Counted from the first letter of the stretch, positions 25,530 to 35,246 are shown. The stretch is 64,000 bases of DNA from Phytoactinopolyspora alkaliphila (GCF_010550695.1 NZ_JAAGOB010000005.1:183547-247546); one strand, 5' to 3'. Made by a program: numbers and translations. The notes: a model not told the origin generated them from the letters alone.

Positions 25530-26444
25530 TCACGCCGATACCGCGTGGGACAGGCGTCGCCGGATGGAGTCAGCCGCCCTCTCGACGTCGACGCGAACGG
25601 CACGATGTACGCCGGCCGAGCCTGCGGATCGCTCGAGGACCCCGAGCCGCTCACCCTCCTCGATGACGGTCCAGCTACCTGCCTCCAGCGTGAACAGGTC
25701 GGGCTCGAGCATTGCCAGCACGGCAAGGGGATCGTGCGGACTGGATCCCGCTGTCTCCCTGAAGCGCCACCAGCCGCGGACCTGCTGGTCCACTAGGGTC
25801 GCCAACGGTGAGCCCGAGCGGGTGATCTCGTCGAGATCGGACTCGCTCAGGGCAACCGTCGTGGTCACGTCCAGCCCGACGAAGACGGACGGGATGCCCG
25901 ACGCGAGTACCGTCCGGGCCGCGGCGGCGTCACACCGGATGTTGTGCTCCGGCTCGCCGCGGGAGAACTCGCCGCCCATGACGACGAGCCTGCGCACCGC
26001 GTCCTTCCAGCCCGGGTCACGCTCCAGCGCGGCAGCGACGTTGGTGAGAGGACCGATGGCGACGACGGTCAGCTGCCCGGGATGTTGCCGGGTCGCTTCG
26101 ATCAGTGCGTCGACGCCTCCGAGCGGGCTGATCTCCTCGGCCTCCAGGTCGTCGATGCCCTGGCCCTCGTGGCCCGCCCACCAGACGTCGCGCCCGGACA
26201 GCGGGTCGGCCAGCCCCTCGTGCACCGGTACGTCGTCGCAGCCCATGAGGCGTAGAACCCGGTTGGCCATGCGCGCGCGGAGGGCGACGTCACCGTACAC
26301 CGTGGTGACACCACGGAGGTCGACGCGTGGATCATCGGCGAGAAGAATGAGGGCCAGCAGGTCGTCGACGTCCGAGCCGATGTCGGTGTCGAGCACCACC
26401 GGCCCGATCCCGTCTGCGGGCGGCGTGATCGGCGGTTGAGCCAT
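25530..26444 (-). CDS. Nucleoside hydrolase (IUNH family)
   Basis: A 304-aa enzyme with the calcium-binding signature DTDIGSDVDD near the start, AIGPLTNVAAAL, a VVMGGEFSRGEPEHNIRCDAAAA block and SPHDPLAVLAM near the end, all as in inosine-uridine preferring nucleoside hydrolases. It splits ribonucleosides into base and ribose. The start is the ATG at MAQPP, which has AGGAAGGA upstream; a longer frame adds 34 unsupported residues. The 331-bp gap upstream separates it from the divergent Gfo/Idh operon. Confidence 0.92.
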   Translation of the reverse strand: MAQPPITPPADGIGPVVLDTDIGSDVDDLLALILLADDPRVDLRGVTTVYGDVALRARMANRVLRLMGCDDVPVHEGLADPLSGRDVWWAGHEGQGIDDLEAEEISPLGGVDALIEATRQHPGQLTVVAIGPLTNVAAALERDPGWKDAVRRLVVMGGEFSRGEPEHNIRCDAAAARTVLASGIPSVFVGLDVTTTVALSESDLDEITRSGSPLATLVDQQVRGWWRFRETAGSSPHDPLAVLAMLEPDLFTLEAGSWTVIEEGERLGVLERSAGSAGVHRAVRVDVERAADSIRRRLSHAVSA

Positions 26445-26775
26445 GGACGTTCCTTCCTGGGTCGGCATCGCAGACGCGGAACCAGTATGTGCGGCATCGG
26501 GCTCCGGGTCGAGCGCTGCGTCTCTCACCGAAGTTAAATCGAGCACGGCGGAAGATAGGAGGAGCGGAGGTGGCGGCGCCGACCATATATTCGCATTTCA
26601 GAGACGTAGCGGAGGGCTGCGCATCGCCGCCATGCCGGGGTCTGTAGACGAATCGCACCGTGGGGATTGTGGGAGGGCATGTGACGCTCGATCGGCAGTA
26701 TCCGAGACCTGGGAGCGACGACGTCACGAAGCCTGACGACGTCACGAGTCACGACCGAGTCGCAAGGCCCGGACA
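26445..26775. promoter_or_regulatory. Divergent promoter region with direct repeats
   Basis: No gene seen. A 13-bp direct repeat GACGACGTCACGA occurs at 26717-26729 and 26735-26747, spaced 18 bp centre to centre, just before the Gfo/Idh start; each holds a GACGTC palindrome. It may be the operator of the glycan operon. Confidence 0.5.
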
Positions 26776-27846
26776 ATGAGCCCGGCTCCTCTGAAAGTCG
26801 GTGTGGTCGGCCTCGGCGAAGTAGCGCAGGTCGTCCATCTGCCTATCCTGTCGAGCCGTCCCGACCTGTTCGAGATCGCGGCGGTCTGTGACGTCTCGCC
26901 CAACCTGGTGTCCTTGCTTGGTGAGCGCTATGGCGTGCCAGGGCGCTACATCGACGCCGACTCGTTCATGGCCCATGATCTGGATGCGGTCATGGTGCTC
27001 ACCAGCGACGAGTACCACACCGACCTGGTCATCGCAGCGTGCCGCGCGGGCAAGCACGTGTTCGTGGAGAAGCCGATCTGCCTAAACCTCCGCGACGGAG
27101 AGGCGATCCTCAAAGAGAGGAACAACGCCGGTGTGCAGGTGATGGTGGGGTACATGCGCCGCTACGCTCCGGCGTTCCTGCAGGCCGTCGACGAGGTACG
27201 CAGCTGGGACGCCGTGAACCACGCGTCGCTGCGCGACATCATCGGCCAGAACCGTCTGCTGATCGACCAGAGCAGCGTGGTGGCCCGGTTCGACGTCCCG
27301 GCCGAGGTGGCCGCGGACCGGGACCGTCGCGCCCGGGAGCAGGTGGCCGAAGCCATCGGTGACGTCCCGTCGGATCTGGTGCGTGCCTACCGGATGCTGT
27401 GCGGCTTGGCGATACATGACATCTCGGCCATGCGGGAGATCCTCGGCTCTCCCGTGTCCGTCCGGGCGGCCGCCCAGTGGAGCGGCGGCGGGTTCATGAG
27501 CATCCTCTTCGACTACGGCACCTACTGCGCCAGTCTCGACGTCGGCGTCGACCTGCAGAAGCGATTCGACTGCCACATCGAGGTGGGCTCGGAGCTCAAG
27601 ACGATCAAGGTGCAGTACGACACTCCGTACATCAGGCACCTCCCCACCACATTGCACGTAGCCGAGACGGACGCGGAGGCGCACTCACAGATGATCGTGC
27701 GCCCGACGTTCAAGGACGCCTACGTGTTCGAGCTGGAGACGTTCCACGAGGTGGCGTCGAGCGGTCTCCAGCCGAAGACGGACATCGAGGACTCGTTACG
27801 CGACCTGGAGCTTTTTCAGCACGTCGTGGCCGCATTCCAGCGATAA
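26776..27846 (+). CDS. Gfo/Idh/MocA family oxidoreductase
   Basis: A 356-aa dehydrogenase with the Rossmann start KVGVVGLGEVAQVVHLP, then the family's EKPICLNLRDGEA block (Lys of the E-K-P motif is catalytic) and a C-terminal alpha/beta domain. It oxidises or epimerises a sugar or cyclitol with NAD(P). It is followed after 18 bp by a glycosidase-like gene, forming a two-gene operon. The substrate is unknown. Confidence 0.92.
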   Translation: MSPAPLKVGVVGLGEVAQVVHLPILSSRPDLFEIAAVCDVSPNLVSLLGERYGVPGRYIDADSFMAHDLDAVMVLTSDEYHTDLVIAACRAGKHVFVEKPICLNLRDGEAILKERNNAGVQVMVGYMRRYAPAFLQAVDEVRSWDAVNHASLRDIIGQNRLLIDQSSVVARFDVPAEVAADRDRRAREQVAEAIGDVPSDLVRAYRMLCGLAIHDISAMREILGSPVSVRAAAQWSGGGFMSILFDYGTYCASLDVGVDLQKRFDCHIEVGSELKTIKVQYDTPYIRHLPTTLHVAETDAEAHSQMIVRPTFKDAYVFELETFHEVASSGLQPKTDIEDSLRDLELFQHVVAAFQR

Positions 27847-27864
27847 CAGCAGAGGTGAGATCCG

Positions 27865-29964
27865 ATGGAACGCGGCGTGTACTTCGATGCCTGGTTTCCC
27901 CGCCAGCATTGCTATCACCCCAGTCTGCCGCCGCGGCGGCTGCGGATGGTGGACGATCTGGTCGACTACCGGGCGACCTTGCTGGTGTGGTCGGCGCTGG
28001 GCGGCGGTTCCCTGTCCTTGCCGTACCTGGAGCAGGAGGCGTTCGGCCCGGTCGACGCGCGGTCACGGTTCTACGGCTTCGTGAACGACAGCGAGTTCAT
28101 CGATGAGTGTCACACACACGGCATCAAGGTGTTCGGCATCGTCTTCGAAGCTCAGGGATGGGAGTTCCCGGTGGAGCTCAACGACTCCGAGGACACCGTC
28201 CTGGCCCTCAACGAACTGCGCGGCACCGGCCACCGTGACTGGATGGGGCTGCGGGAGTTCTCACAGAACCGCTACCCGAACCTGTGGAAGCCGCTCGAGG
28301 CGTACTTCCCCGGTGGGCTCGTCAACAGTGACGGGGAACCGGTCACCGACCTGATCGACGAGTGCTGTGCTCGGGACATCCACCAGGTGGCGTGCCACGC
28401 GCACTGGGTGGAGTGCCCGGACCGTGAGCACCAGTGCTACTACATGGACCGCAACAATCCGGTCTGGCGGGAGTACCTGAAGGCGGTGATCCGCATCCAG
28501 GTCGATGCCGGCGTCGACGGTGTCCAGCTGGACGAGGCGGAGCTTCCGATGGGGGCCCTACAGTACGGCGCATGCTTCTGCAAGGACTGCATGAAGGGTT
28601 TTCGCGCCTTCCTCCTGGAGCAGCCACCGGGGGAACGGAGCCCGGAGCTGGCCGGCGTGGACCTGGAGTCGTTTCATTACGGCGACTGGCTGCTGGAACG
28701 CGGCCACGACTTCAAGACCGACCAGCATCTGGCGCCGCTGTTCGACCTTTACCACCGCTTCCAGCGTGCCGCCGTCAAACGGTACTTCGGGGAGCTCGCG
28801 ACCTATGCGCGTGAGTACGGTCGCGAACAGGGCAGAGAGGTGCTCGTTTCGGGCAACTTCTTCAACCTGTACCCGCACTACTACGCGCTCGTGGACGACG
28901 TCGACCTCGTGATCACCGAGATGCGTAACACGACCTACCGGCAACCGGCCTGGTACCGGTACGTGGCCGGCTTCGCGGGCGACAAGGACGTGGTGGTGGT
29001 GGAGAACCCCTACGGCGGGGTGGTGCCGGAGCTCGTCGAGGCGCTGTCGAAGGGCCGCGGCCACGATCTGTTCCAGCTGTCGTTGTACGAGGGTGCCGCC
29101 ATGGGCGCCAACATGACCGTCCCGTACGGCGCGTGGATGGGCAGCCGGATCGAGGATTCCTTCTATGCGCCGCACGAGGTCGCCACCGAGGTGCAGAACT
29201 TCCTCGCCGACCACGACCGGCTGTTCAGCCGCCAGACGTACAACGACATCGCGGTGGCGTTCAGCACGGAGAGCAACGCCGGCCTGATCGCCGCGCAGGA
29301 CCGGAGCGACAACGTGCTCAACCTCTCCGACCACTCGGTGGAGGTTCCGTTCCGTGTGGTGACGACGGTGCTCGCCGACGCGGCGGTCCCGTACGACGTC
29401 GTCATGTTCCCCGACGGTTCCTACGCGCCGGACCGGGTCGACGCGCGCACGCTCGGCCGGTACTCGACCCTCGTATTGCCGAACTGCACGTGGATGACTG
29501 CCGGCCAGATGTCGGCCGTGCGTGGCTACCTTGAGAGCGGCGGGCGGGTCGTCGTCGTCGGCGAGTTCGCGACAGACGTGCCCACTCCCGGACGCGACGC
29601 GATCCTGGCGCATCCGAACACGACACGAGCCACGGCACGGGACGTGGCCGGACTGCTTCCCGTGGGCCGGCAGGTCGAGATCGCCGCCGATGTCGCTGTC
29701 AACATCCATCGCCTCGCCGACGACGTCGCCGCGGTGCACATCGTCAACTACGACTACGCATCCGAACTGGACCAGGTGGTGCCGAAGTTCGACGTCGACC
29801 TGATCATCCGGCTACCCAAGCAGGCCACGCACGCCACCCTGGTCCGGCCGGGCTCCGCGAACGTGGAACTCACGTGCGTGCCCAAACAGGGGGGTGTGCT
29901 GCTGCACATCGACGAGATCGGCCTCTACGGCGTGGTCGTGCTGCATGACGGCCGCTGGGCGTGA
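27865..29964 (+). CDS. Glycoside-hydrolase-like protein with C-terminal trimerisation domain, unclassified
   Basis: A 699-aa cytoplasmic protein with no signal peptide. The N-terminal two-thirds looks like a TIM barrel: DGVQLDEAELPMGALQYG ends with a candidate acid on the strand, and YGACFCKDCMKGFRAF carries the CxxC typical of GH42/GH-A-like and DUF4434-type proteins. The last third (residues about 470-620: AVAFSTESNAG ... LVLPNCTWMTAGQMSAVRGYLESGGRVVVVGEF) is the GATase-like beta-galactosidase trimerisation fold. Coupled with the Gfo/Idh gene. I cannot assign a GH family; an activity on an unusual glycoside is inferred. Confidence 0.75.
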   Translation: MERGVYFDAWFPRQHCYHPSLPPRRLRMVDDLVDYRATLLVWSALGGGSLSLPYLEQEAFGPVDARSRFYGFVNDSEFIDECHTHGIKVFGIVFEAQGWEFPVELNDSEDTVLALNELRGTGHRDWMGLREFSQNRYPNLWKPLEAYFPGGLVNSDGEPVTDLIDECCARDIHQVACHAHWVECPDREHQCYYMDRNNPVWREYLKAVIRIQVDAGVDGVQLDEAELPMGALQYGACFCKDCMKGFRAFLLEQPPGERSPELAGVDLESFHYGDWLLERGHDFKTDQHLAPLFDLYHRFQRAAVKRYFGELATYAREYGREQGREVLVSGNFFNLYPHYYALVDDVDLVITEMRNTTYRQPAWYRYVAGFAGDKDVVVVENPYGGVVPELVEALSKGRGHDLFQLSLYEGAAMGANMTVPYGAWMGSRIEDSFYAPHEVATEVQNFLADHDRLFSRQTYNDIAVAFSTESNAGLIAAQDRSDNVLNLSDHSVEVPFRVVTTVLADAAVPYDVVMFPDGSYAPDRVDARTLGRYSTLVLPNCTWMTAGQMSAVRGYLESGGRVVVVGEFATDVPTPGRDAILAHPNTTRATARDVAGLLPVGRQVEIAADVAVNIHRLADDVAAVHIVNYDYASELDQVVPKFDVDLIIRLPKQATHATLVRPGSANVELTCVPKQGGVLLHIDEIGLYGVVVLHDGRWA

Positions 29965-30011
29965 GCCGGACGGGTCCTGGGCGGGAGCCGGGCGGGGTCG
30001 TGTGCACAAAG

Positions 30012-30038
30012 GGGGCGCGGCCGTCATGGCCGCGCCCC
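30012..30038. terminator. Bidirectional terminator hairpin
   Basis: Perfect 11-bp arms GGGGCGCGGCC and GGCCGCGCCCC with a 5-nt loop, sitting between the converging 699-aa glycosidase gene and the GH10 gene. Confidence 0.85.
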
Positions 30039-30048
30039 GGGGGTCGGA

Positions 30049-31218
30049 TCACCAGATCGGCGTGCGTATCGGCGCGTTGAGCAAGGCGTTGCTTACCGCG
30101 TCATAGGCCGGCTTCGGCTGCAGGTCCGCGTCGAACGGCAGCGGCCTGCGGGGCGTGCCGTCCCGCCGCGGACGGTCCTCCTCCAGCCAGCTGTACCGGT
30201 CGGAGAGGCCGAAGTTCATCACCACCTTGACCGCGGGCTCGTCGAGCGCTACGTCGAGGTAGCGCGCGTACACGTCGGCGACGCCCGGGTCGATGGCGCT
30301 GCCGCGCAGTCCGTCGTCCAGGACATCCATCTCGGTGATCATGATCGGAAGACCACGCGCGGCGATCTCGGCGAGGAAGGCCCGGTACGCGCTCTGGTTG
30401 AATCGAGAGGCGAAGGACTTCGCCTCCAGGTGAGCCTGGATGCCGACGCCCTGCACCGGCACTCCCTGGCCCAGCAGATAGTCGATCGCCTGCAGGTAGG
30501 CAGCCCGCCGGTCCGCCGCCTCGGAGCGCCGTGACGATGTCTCGAATCCGAACTCGTTGATCAGCAGCAACGCGTCCGGGTCCTCCGCCTGGGCGAGGTG
30601 GAACGACTCCGCCACGTACGACGGGCCGATGGTGGCGTACCAGGGAACGCCGTCCCGCAGCATGTTGGCGTCGCTGTCGTAGGGATCGGTGACCTCGTTG
30701 GCTACGAGCCAGGTCTTCACCCGGCCCCGGTACCGGGCCACCATGGCCTGGATGGTGGGGAAGAGCGTGTCGCGTGCCTCCTGCTCAGACATACCCCACA
30801 GGTCATCGTCGGTCCATCCTTCACCGAACCCCTCGTCCCAGGCGAGATGGGCGGCGAAGACGTGCTGATTGTTGGCTTCCGCGTACGCGATGATCCGATC
30901 GGCGTGCGAGAAGTCCAGCGGGGAGCCCGGTGTCGGCTTCAGCCGCCACCAGAGCAGGTCGTCCTCAGTGAACATGATTCCCGCCTCGCGCTGGAACAGC
31001 GCGCTGTAGTCAGGATCCGGCTCCACCTGCCAGGTGGTGGTTGACGCGCCGTAGATGATTCCACGGCTCAGCGCCTGATCCCGCAACGGCGTTCCCGCGA
31101 GGCGGCGATACCCGGCGTTCGCGGCCGGGGCCGTGGACACACCGAGCGCGCCGGCAGCGGCTAGCCCGCCGGCACCCAAGAGCGCCGAACGACGCGTGAT
31201 TCTCCGGTCATTGCGCAT
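30049..31218 (-). CDS. GH10 endo-1,4-beta-xylanase, Tat-exported
   Basis: A 389-aa enzyme. The Tat signal peptide is clear (RRITRRSALLGAGGLAAAGALG, cleavage near ANAG). The GH10 barrel has the acid/base Glu175 in WLVANEVTD and the nucleophile Glu296 in ITEMDV, with GIQAHLE between. It would attack xylan outside the cell. The start is the ATG with AAGGGG upstream; a longer frame upstream adds 93 implausible residues. No xylan-binding module is present. It stands alone, transcribed toward the glycosidase gene. Confidence 0.93.
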   Translation of the reverse strand: MRNDRRITRRSALLGAGGLAAAGALGVSTAPAANAGYRRLAGTPLRDQALSRGIIYGASTTTWQVEPDPDYSALFQREAGIMFTEDDLLWWRLKPTPGSPLDFSHADRIIAYAEANNQHVFAAHLAWDEGFGEGWTDDDLWGMSEQEARDTLFPTIQAMVARYRGRVKTWLVANEVTDPYDSDANMLRDGVPWYATIGPSYVAESFHLAQAEDPDALLLINEFGFETSSRRSEAADRRAAYLQAIDYLLGQGVPVQGVGIQAHLEAKSFASRFNQSAYRAFLAEIAARGLPIMITEMDVLDDGLRGSAIDPGVADVYARYLDVALDEPAVKVVMNFGLSDRYSWLEEDRPRRDGTPRRPLPFDADLQPKPAYDAVSNALLNAPIRTPIW

Positions 31219-31574
31219 AGTTCCCCTTCCGGGTCGAACATGAGAGGGCTCGGCTCTGCGGCACGCAGGAGGTCGTCCGAATTCGTCGAACGACAGTGGC
31301 GATCGCACGGAGGATGATTCGACGTCTGCACAAGCGTAAGAATTCTCGGGCACCCGGCGCCGCGCCTTTGTTCGGCAGTAGTGGATGGAACTTCGGGAAC
31401 TCGACGTAGTTCTGCGGGGAGGGCCGGCCGGCCGCCGGGGGTAAGACAGCCCCAGCTTTCGTGCGTCTGGGTAGTGCCGCGGGGTGGCGCGGGGCACTAG
31501 ACTAACTGCGGCGTTGGAGAACTGTACCGACTAGCTAGTAATGGTGAACGGGTGAGGGCAATGGTTATCGTTTA
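31219..31574. other. Noncoding gap upstream of the GH10 gene
   Basis: About 356 bp. It must hold the GH10 promoter. A weak hairpin with 7-bp arms TAGTGCC and GGCACTA lies at 31472-31499. No convincing gene or known operator was seen. Confidence 0.4.
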
Positions 31575-31949
31575 ATGAATATGCGACCGTTGGTCACGGC
31601 GGCGCCTTGGTGTGCCCTTGTCAGTGGGTATCTGGCGGGCTTGCTGTACGTCTATCAAGTGTTCGTGGTGCTGATGGTGGGCAACGAGCCGCATTACCAG
31701 TGCTCTGAAGAGCGTTTTGGCATTTTCGAACCCCAGCGAGCGCCAGCAATGACGGGGCTGGAGAGCGGATATTTTCATCCGAAGGCGCTTTGTCAATGGG
31801 CCGACGGTGTCGTCGTCTCGATGATTCCGCGGGGTGTCGAGCACGCCTACGACGTGCTGTTCGTCGTCACCTGTGTCTCAGTCGCAGTTGCACTTGCCGG
31901 TGGGGTCGTGAGATTGAGGAGAAGACGACACGCATCGAAGTCTCGATGA
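31575..31949 (+). CDS. Small two-helix membrane protein, unknown
   Basis: A 124-aa protein with two hydrophobic segments (residues about 9-34, PWCALVSGYLAGLLYVYQVFVV split around Gly, and 92-112, VLFVVTCVSVAVALAGGVV) and a soluble loop between them holding two cysteines (YQC and KALCQWADG). The C-terminus is Arg-rich, so both ends are likely cytoplasmic and the Cys loop outside, possibly disulphide-bonded. No clear ribosome site; Met3 is an alternative start. AT content is a little higher than average. Function unknown. Confidence 0.6.
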   Translation: MNMRPLVTAAPWCALVSGYLAGLLYVYQVFVVLMVGNEPHYQCSEERFGIFEPQRAPAMTGLESGYFHPKALCQWADGVVVSMIPRGVEHAYDVLFVVTCVSVAVALAGGVVRLRRRRHASKSR

Positions 31950-31987
31950 AGAGTAATTTGCCCTGGACTCGATATCTATGGAGCTGC

Positions 31988-32962
31988 TCAGCCTTTGAGT
32001 CCGCTGAGGGAGATTCCCTTGATGAAATGGCGCTGGAAGATCATGAAAATGACGAGTACGGGAATGGTGGCGACCACCGAGCCCGCCATCAGCATGTCCC
32101 ACGCCGTCCGGTTCTTCACGACGAAGAGCGCGAGCCCCAGGGGCATCGTGTAGTGCTCAGGGCTGGAGATGATGATAAGCGGCCACAGAAAGTCCTCCCA
32201 CGCGTAGATGAACGTGAAGATCGCGGTCGCGGCCAGTGCGGGCCCGGAGAGCGGAAGTACCACGCGCCAGAAGACCCGGAACTCCCCGGCGCCGTCGACA
32301 CGTGCGGCGTCCAGCAGCTCGTCGGGAATCGTGAGCATGTATTGCCTGAGCAGGAAGATGCCGAAGGCGCTCACCGAGCCGGGAAGGATCAGTCCGTAGT
32401 AGGAATCCAGCCAGCCATGGCCGCCTTGCCCGAGGATGTCGTTGCCGCCGAAGAGCGGGATGTGCTTGAGGACCAGATAGTTCGGGATCAGGGTGATCTG
32501 CGGTGGCACCATCAAGGTGGCGAGGAAGAGCAGGAATATCGTGTCGCGACCCGGGAAGGTCCGCTTGGCGAACACATAGGCGGCCATGGCGTTGAAGAAC
32601 AGCTGCAGGACCGTGATGGAGCTGGCCACGAAGACGCTGTTGGCGAACCACCGAAGGACATCCGCGGATGCTCCGGACCTCGTGCTCTCCGTAGGGATCC
32701 CGAAGAACGTCTTGTAGTTGTCCAGAGTGGGGTCCTCGGGAATCCATTGCGGCGGCCACGAGAAGATGTCGCCCACGTGCTGGAACGACGCGCTGACGAG
32801 CCACGCGAACGGTGCCACGAAGAGCAGGGCGCCGGGCACCAGGATCGCGTAGGCCAGCAGGACCGGCAGCGAGCGCCGGCCGCGGCCCTGGCCAGAACCG
32901 GTCCGGCGGTCGGCGGACCCGGCACGGCCGCGGACTCTCAACGCACCGAGGGGAGAGGTCAC
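31988..32962 (-). CDS. Carbohydrate ABC transporter permease (MalG type)
   Basis: A 324-aa permease with six membrane helices and the EAA loop DELLDAARVDGAGEFRVFWRVVLPLSGPALA, which docks the ATPase. C-terminal helix ends in FMIFQRHFIKGISLSGLKG, the usual MalG tail. The GTG start overlaps the stop of the first permease by 4 bp (GTGA). With the neighbouring permease and binding protein it forms a CUT1 importer; no ATPase gene is present, so a shared MsiK-type ATPase elsewhere is expected. Confidence 0.93.
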   Translation of the reverse strand: MTSPLGALRVRGRAGSADRRTGSGQGRGRRSLPVLLAYAILVPGALLFVAPFAWLVSASFQHVGDIFSWPPQWIPEDPTLDNYKTFFGIPTESTRSGASADVLRWFANSVFVASSITVLQLFFNAMAAYVFAKRTFPGRDTIFLLFLATLMVPPQITLIPNYLVLKHIPLFGGNDILGQGGHGWLDSYYGLILPGSVSAFGIFLLRQYMLTIPDELLDAARVDGAGEFRVFWRVVLPLSGPALAATAIFTFIYAWEDFLWPLIIISSPEHYTMPLGLALFVVKNRTAWDMLMAGSVVATIPVLVIFMIFQRHFIKGISLSGLKG

Positions 32963-33939
32963 TCGTATGCCCTTCGGTAGAGGCGGAGTTGCAGGAGCGT
33001 GAAGACGAAAAGCATCGCGAACAGTGCGTAGGCGAGCGTGCTCGCGTATCCCATCTCGTAGAACTTGAAGGCCGCCTCGTAGATGTAGAACATCATCGTG
33101 GTGGTGCGATCGACCGGGCCGCCCTGCGTCATGACGAAGATCTGCGTGAAGATCTGGAACGAACCGATGATCCCCATCACCATGAGGAACAGCGTGGCCG
33201 GCCGGAGCATGGGAATGGTCACATACCGCAGCCGTGCCCACGCGCCGGCGCCGTCGACCTTGGCGGCGTCGTAGAGCTCTTCCGGCACGGCCTGCAGCGC
33301 GGCGAGGTACACCACCATCGAGAAGCCGACGCCGGCCCACACACTCATCAGAATGATCGAGGGCATGGCCAGGTTCTTGTCGGCGAGCCAGAGCAGCGGC
33401 TCTTCGATCAGGTTCGCCTTCAGAAGGTAATAGTTGAAGAGCCCGAAATCGCCGTTGTACAGCCACTTCCAGATGATGGCGACGACGACGAACGGGGTCA
33501 CCACCGGAAGGAAGTACATGACCCGCAGGATGCCGCGTGCCCGCAAGGGCTGATTGAGCAGCAGCGCGACGACGAGCCCGACCATCATGGTCAGTGGGAC
33601 GGAGGCTCCGGTGAAATACGCCGTGTTGTAGACCGAGCGGCGGAAGCGCTCGTCGTCGAGCAGATCCCGGTAGTTGCCCAGCCCGACGAACGGCTTGTCG
33701 GGCTGGATGATGCTCCACTCGTGGAACGTCAGGTAGAACGCGAAACCCAGCGCGAAAAGGGTGAACACGGAGAACAGCAGAAGCCCGGGCGCCAGGAAGA
33801 GGTACGCGTCCCAACTGCGCGCCATCCGCCACAGCGTGCGGCGCCAGCCCTTGGCCGGCCGCTGGCCGGCTGCCCAGGGTCGCGCGCGCCCGGACGTCCG
33901 GTCCGGGCGCGCACCGACGTTCGTTCTCATCGTCCTCAT
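32959..33939 (-). CDS. Carbohydrate ABC transporter permease (MalF type)
   Basis: A 326-aa inner-membrane permease with six helices and the EAA loop EELYDAAKVDGAGAWARLRYVTIPMLRPATL. The N-terminal 40 residues are basic and cytoplasmic. It pairs with the MalG-type permease downstream and is coupled to the binding-protein gene upstream by an ATGA overlap. Confidence 0.93.
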   Translation of the reverse strand: MRTMRTNVGARPDRTSGRARPWAAGQRPAKGWRRTLWRMARSWDAYLFLAPGLLLFSVFTLFALGFAFYLTFHEWSIIQPDKPFVGLGNYRDLLDDERFRRSVYNTAYFTGASVPLTMMVGLVVALLLNQPLRARGILRVMYFLPVVTPFVVVAIIWKWLYNGDFGLFNYYLLKANLIEEPLLWLADKNLAMPSIILMSVWAGVGFSMVVYLAALQAVPEELYDAAKVDGAGAWARLRYVTIPMLRPATLFLMVMGIIGSFQIFTQIFVMTQGGPVDRTTTMMFYIYEAAFKFYEMGYASTLAYALFAMLFVFTLLQLRLYRRAYE

Positions 33940-35246
33940 TCAGCGAGGATCTGGTTCGCCGCCTCGGCGGCCGCGTCGACCGCCTCGGCGCCGGTCTTCT
34001 CGCCGTAGATCGCCTTCCCAAGCTCCTCGTTGAGGGTCTCTTCCACCTCTGCCCACTTGGGATTGTGGATGACGTTGCCCTTGCCGCAGGTCATCGCCTC
34101 AGCGAAGCCTTCGAGAACGGGCTTCGCCTCGATCAGTTCCGGCGAGTCGAGCAGGCTCTGGTACGGCGGGAGGAGTGTGCCCTCGGACTCGAAGGTCCAC
34201 TCGGCGACGTTGTCGGGATGACCGAGGAACTCGATCCATGTCCACGCCGCGTCGGCGTTCTCGGTTCCGGCGAAGATGACCAGGGCGTCCCCGGCGATGG
34301 TGGTGGCACAGCCCGCGTCCCCCTCCGGCAACGGAGCGGTGGCCCACTTGTCGGAGATGTCCGGGAACTCTTCGTCCAGAACACCGGCGAACCAGGCACC
34401 TGCCATGTACATGGCCACCTGGCCATTGGCGAAGGCGATGCGCCCGTCGTAGGAGTTCGAGTTGAGGTGGTCCGGAGCGGAGACGTCGGCCAGCCCGGCG
34501 TACAGCTCCGCGGCAGCCTTACCGGCGTCGGAGTTGAACTCGACGGTCGACCCGTCCTCACTGAGCAGTTCACCCCCGGCCTGCCACAGCCACGGATACC
34601 AGTAATAGGCCGCCTCGGGTGCGAAGATCTGGTAGCCGTACTGTTGCTCACCTGGCTTGGTCAATGTCTCCGCCGCGTCCTGGAACTGTTCCCACGTGGT
34701 GGGCGGGCCTTCGATTCCGGCCTCGTCGAACAGATCGGTCCGATAGAACAGCCCGGTGGACTCTCCGTCGAAGGGCAGGCCGTAGAAGCTGTCTTCGTAG
34801 CTGGCGAAGGCCCTGAACGCCTCGACGTAATCGTCCGGAACGATCGCGTCGCTGTGCTCGAGGTAGCCGTCCAGATTGACCAGAGCATCGCGTGACGCGA
34901 AGGTCACGACATCACTGGCGTCGACATAGGCCACGTCCGGCGGGTTGCCGCCGGCAATCTGCGTGGTCAGCTTCTGTCGTGCCTGCTCTGCGGGCACGTC
35001 ATGGAACTCGACCGTGATGTTCGGGTGTTCCTCCTGGAACTTCTCGTACAGCCGCTGCATGCCTTCCTCGGAGCCTACCCAGGACGAGAAAGTGATCGTC
35101 ACGGGTTCGTCCGGTTCCTCGACAGGTCCGGCCGCACCGGGTTCGTCGGCCTGGCCGCCATCAGAGCCACAGTTCACCGCAGCCGCCGACAACATGACGG
35201 CAATGCCGAGCGTCATTGCTCGGCGACGTACAGATTTCTGCCTCAC
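33936..35246 (-). CDS. Sugar ABC transporter substrate-binding lipoprotein
   Basis: About 436 aa from a GTG with a strong GGAGG box. A Tat/Sec-like charged start and hydrophobic stretch lead to the lipobox AAVNC, so the protein is a membrane-anchored lipoprotein. The mature part has the family-1 solute-binding layout: VTITFSSWVGSEEGMQRLYEKF, then GGNPPDVAYVDASDVVTFA and YGLPFDGESTGLFYRTDLFDEAG. It is the first gene of the three-gene importer operon. Substrate is probably an oligosaccharide of the surrounding glycan locus. Confidence 0.92.
   Translation of the reverse strand: MRQKSVRRRAMTLGIAVMLSAAAVNCGSDGGQADEPGAAGPVEEPDEPVTITFSSWVGSEEGMQRLYEKFQEEHPNITVEFHDVPAEQARQKLTTQIAGGNPPDVAYVDASDVVTFASRDALVNLDGYLEHSDAIVPDDYVEAFRAFASYEDSFYGLPFDGESTGLFYRTDLFDEAGIEGPPTTWEQFQDAAETLTKPGEQQYGYQIFAPEAAYYWYPWLWQAGGELLSEDGSTVEFNSDAGKAAAELYAGLADVSAPDHLNSNSYDGRIAFANGQVAMYMAGAWFAGVLDEEFPDISDKWATAPLPEGDAGCATTIAGDALVIFAGTENADAAWTWIEFLGHPDNVAEWTFESEGTLLPPYQSLLDSPELIEAKPVLEGFAEAMTCGKGNVIHNPKWAEVEETLNEELGKAIYGEKTGAEAVDAAAEAANQILAE

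Noticed and set aside
31219-31497. N-terminal extension of the GH10 enzyme
   Set aside because: It would place 93 Arg/Ser/Pro-rich residues before a clear Tat signal peptide; the ATG at 31218 has its own ribosome site.
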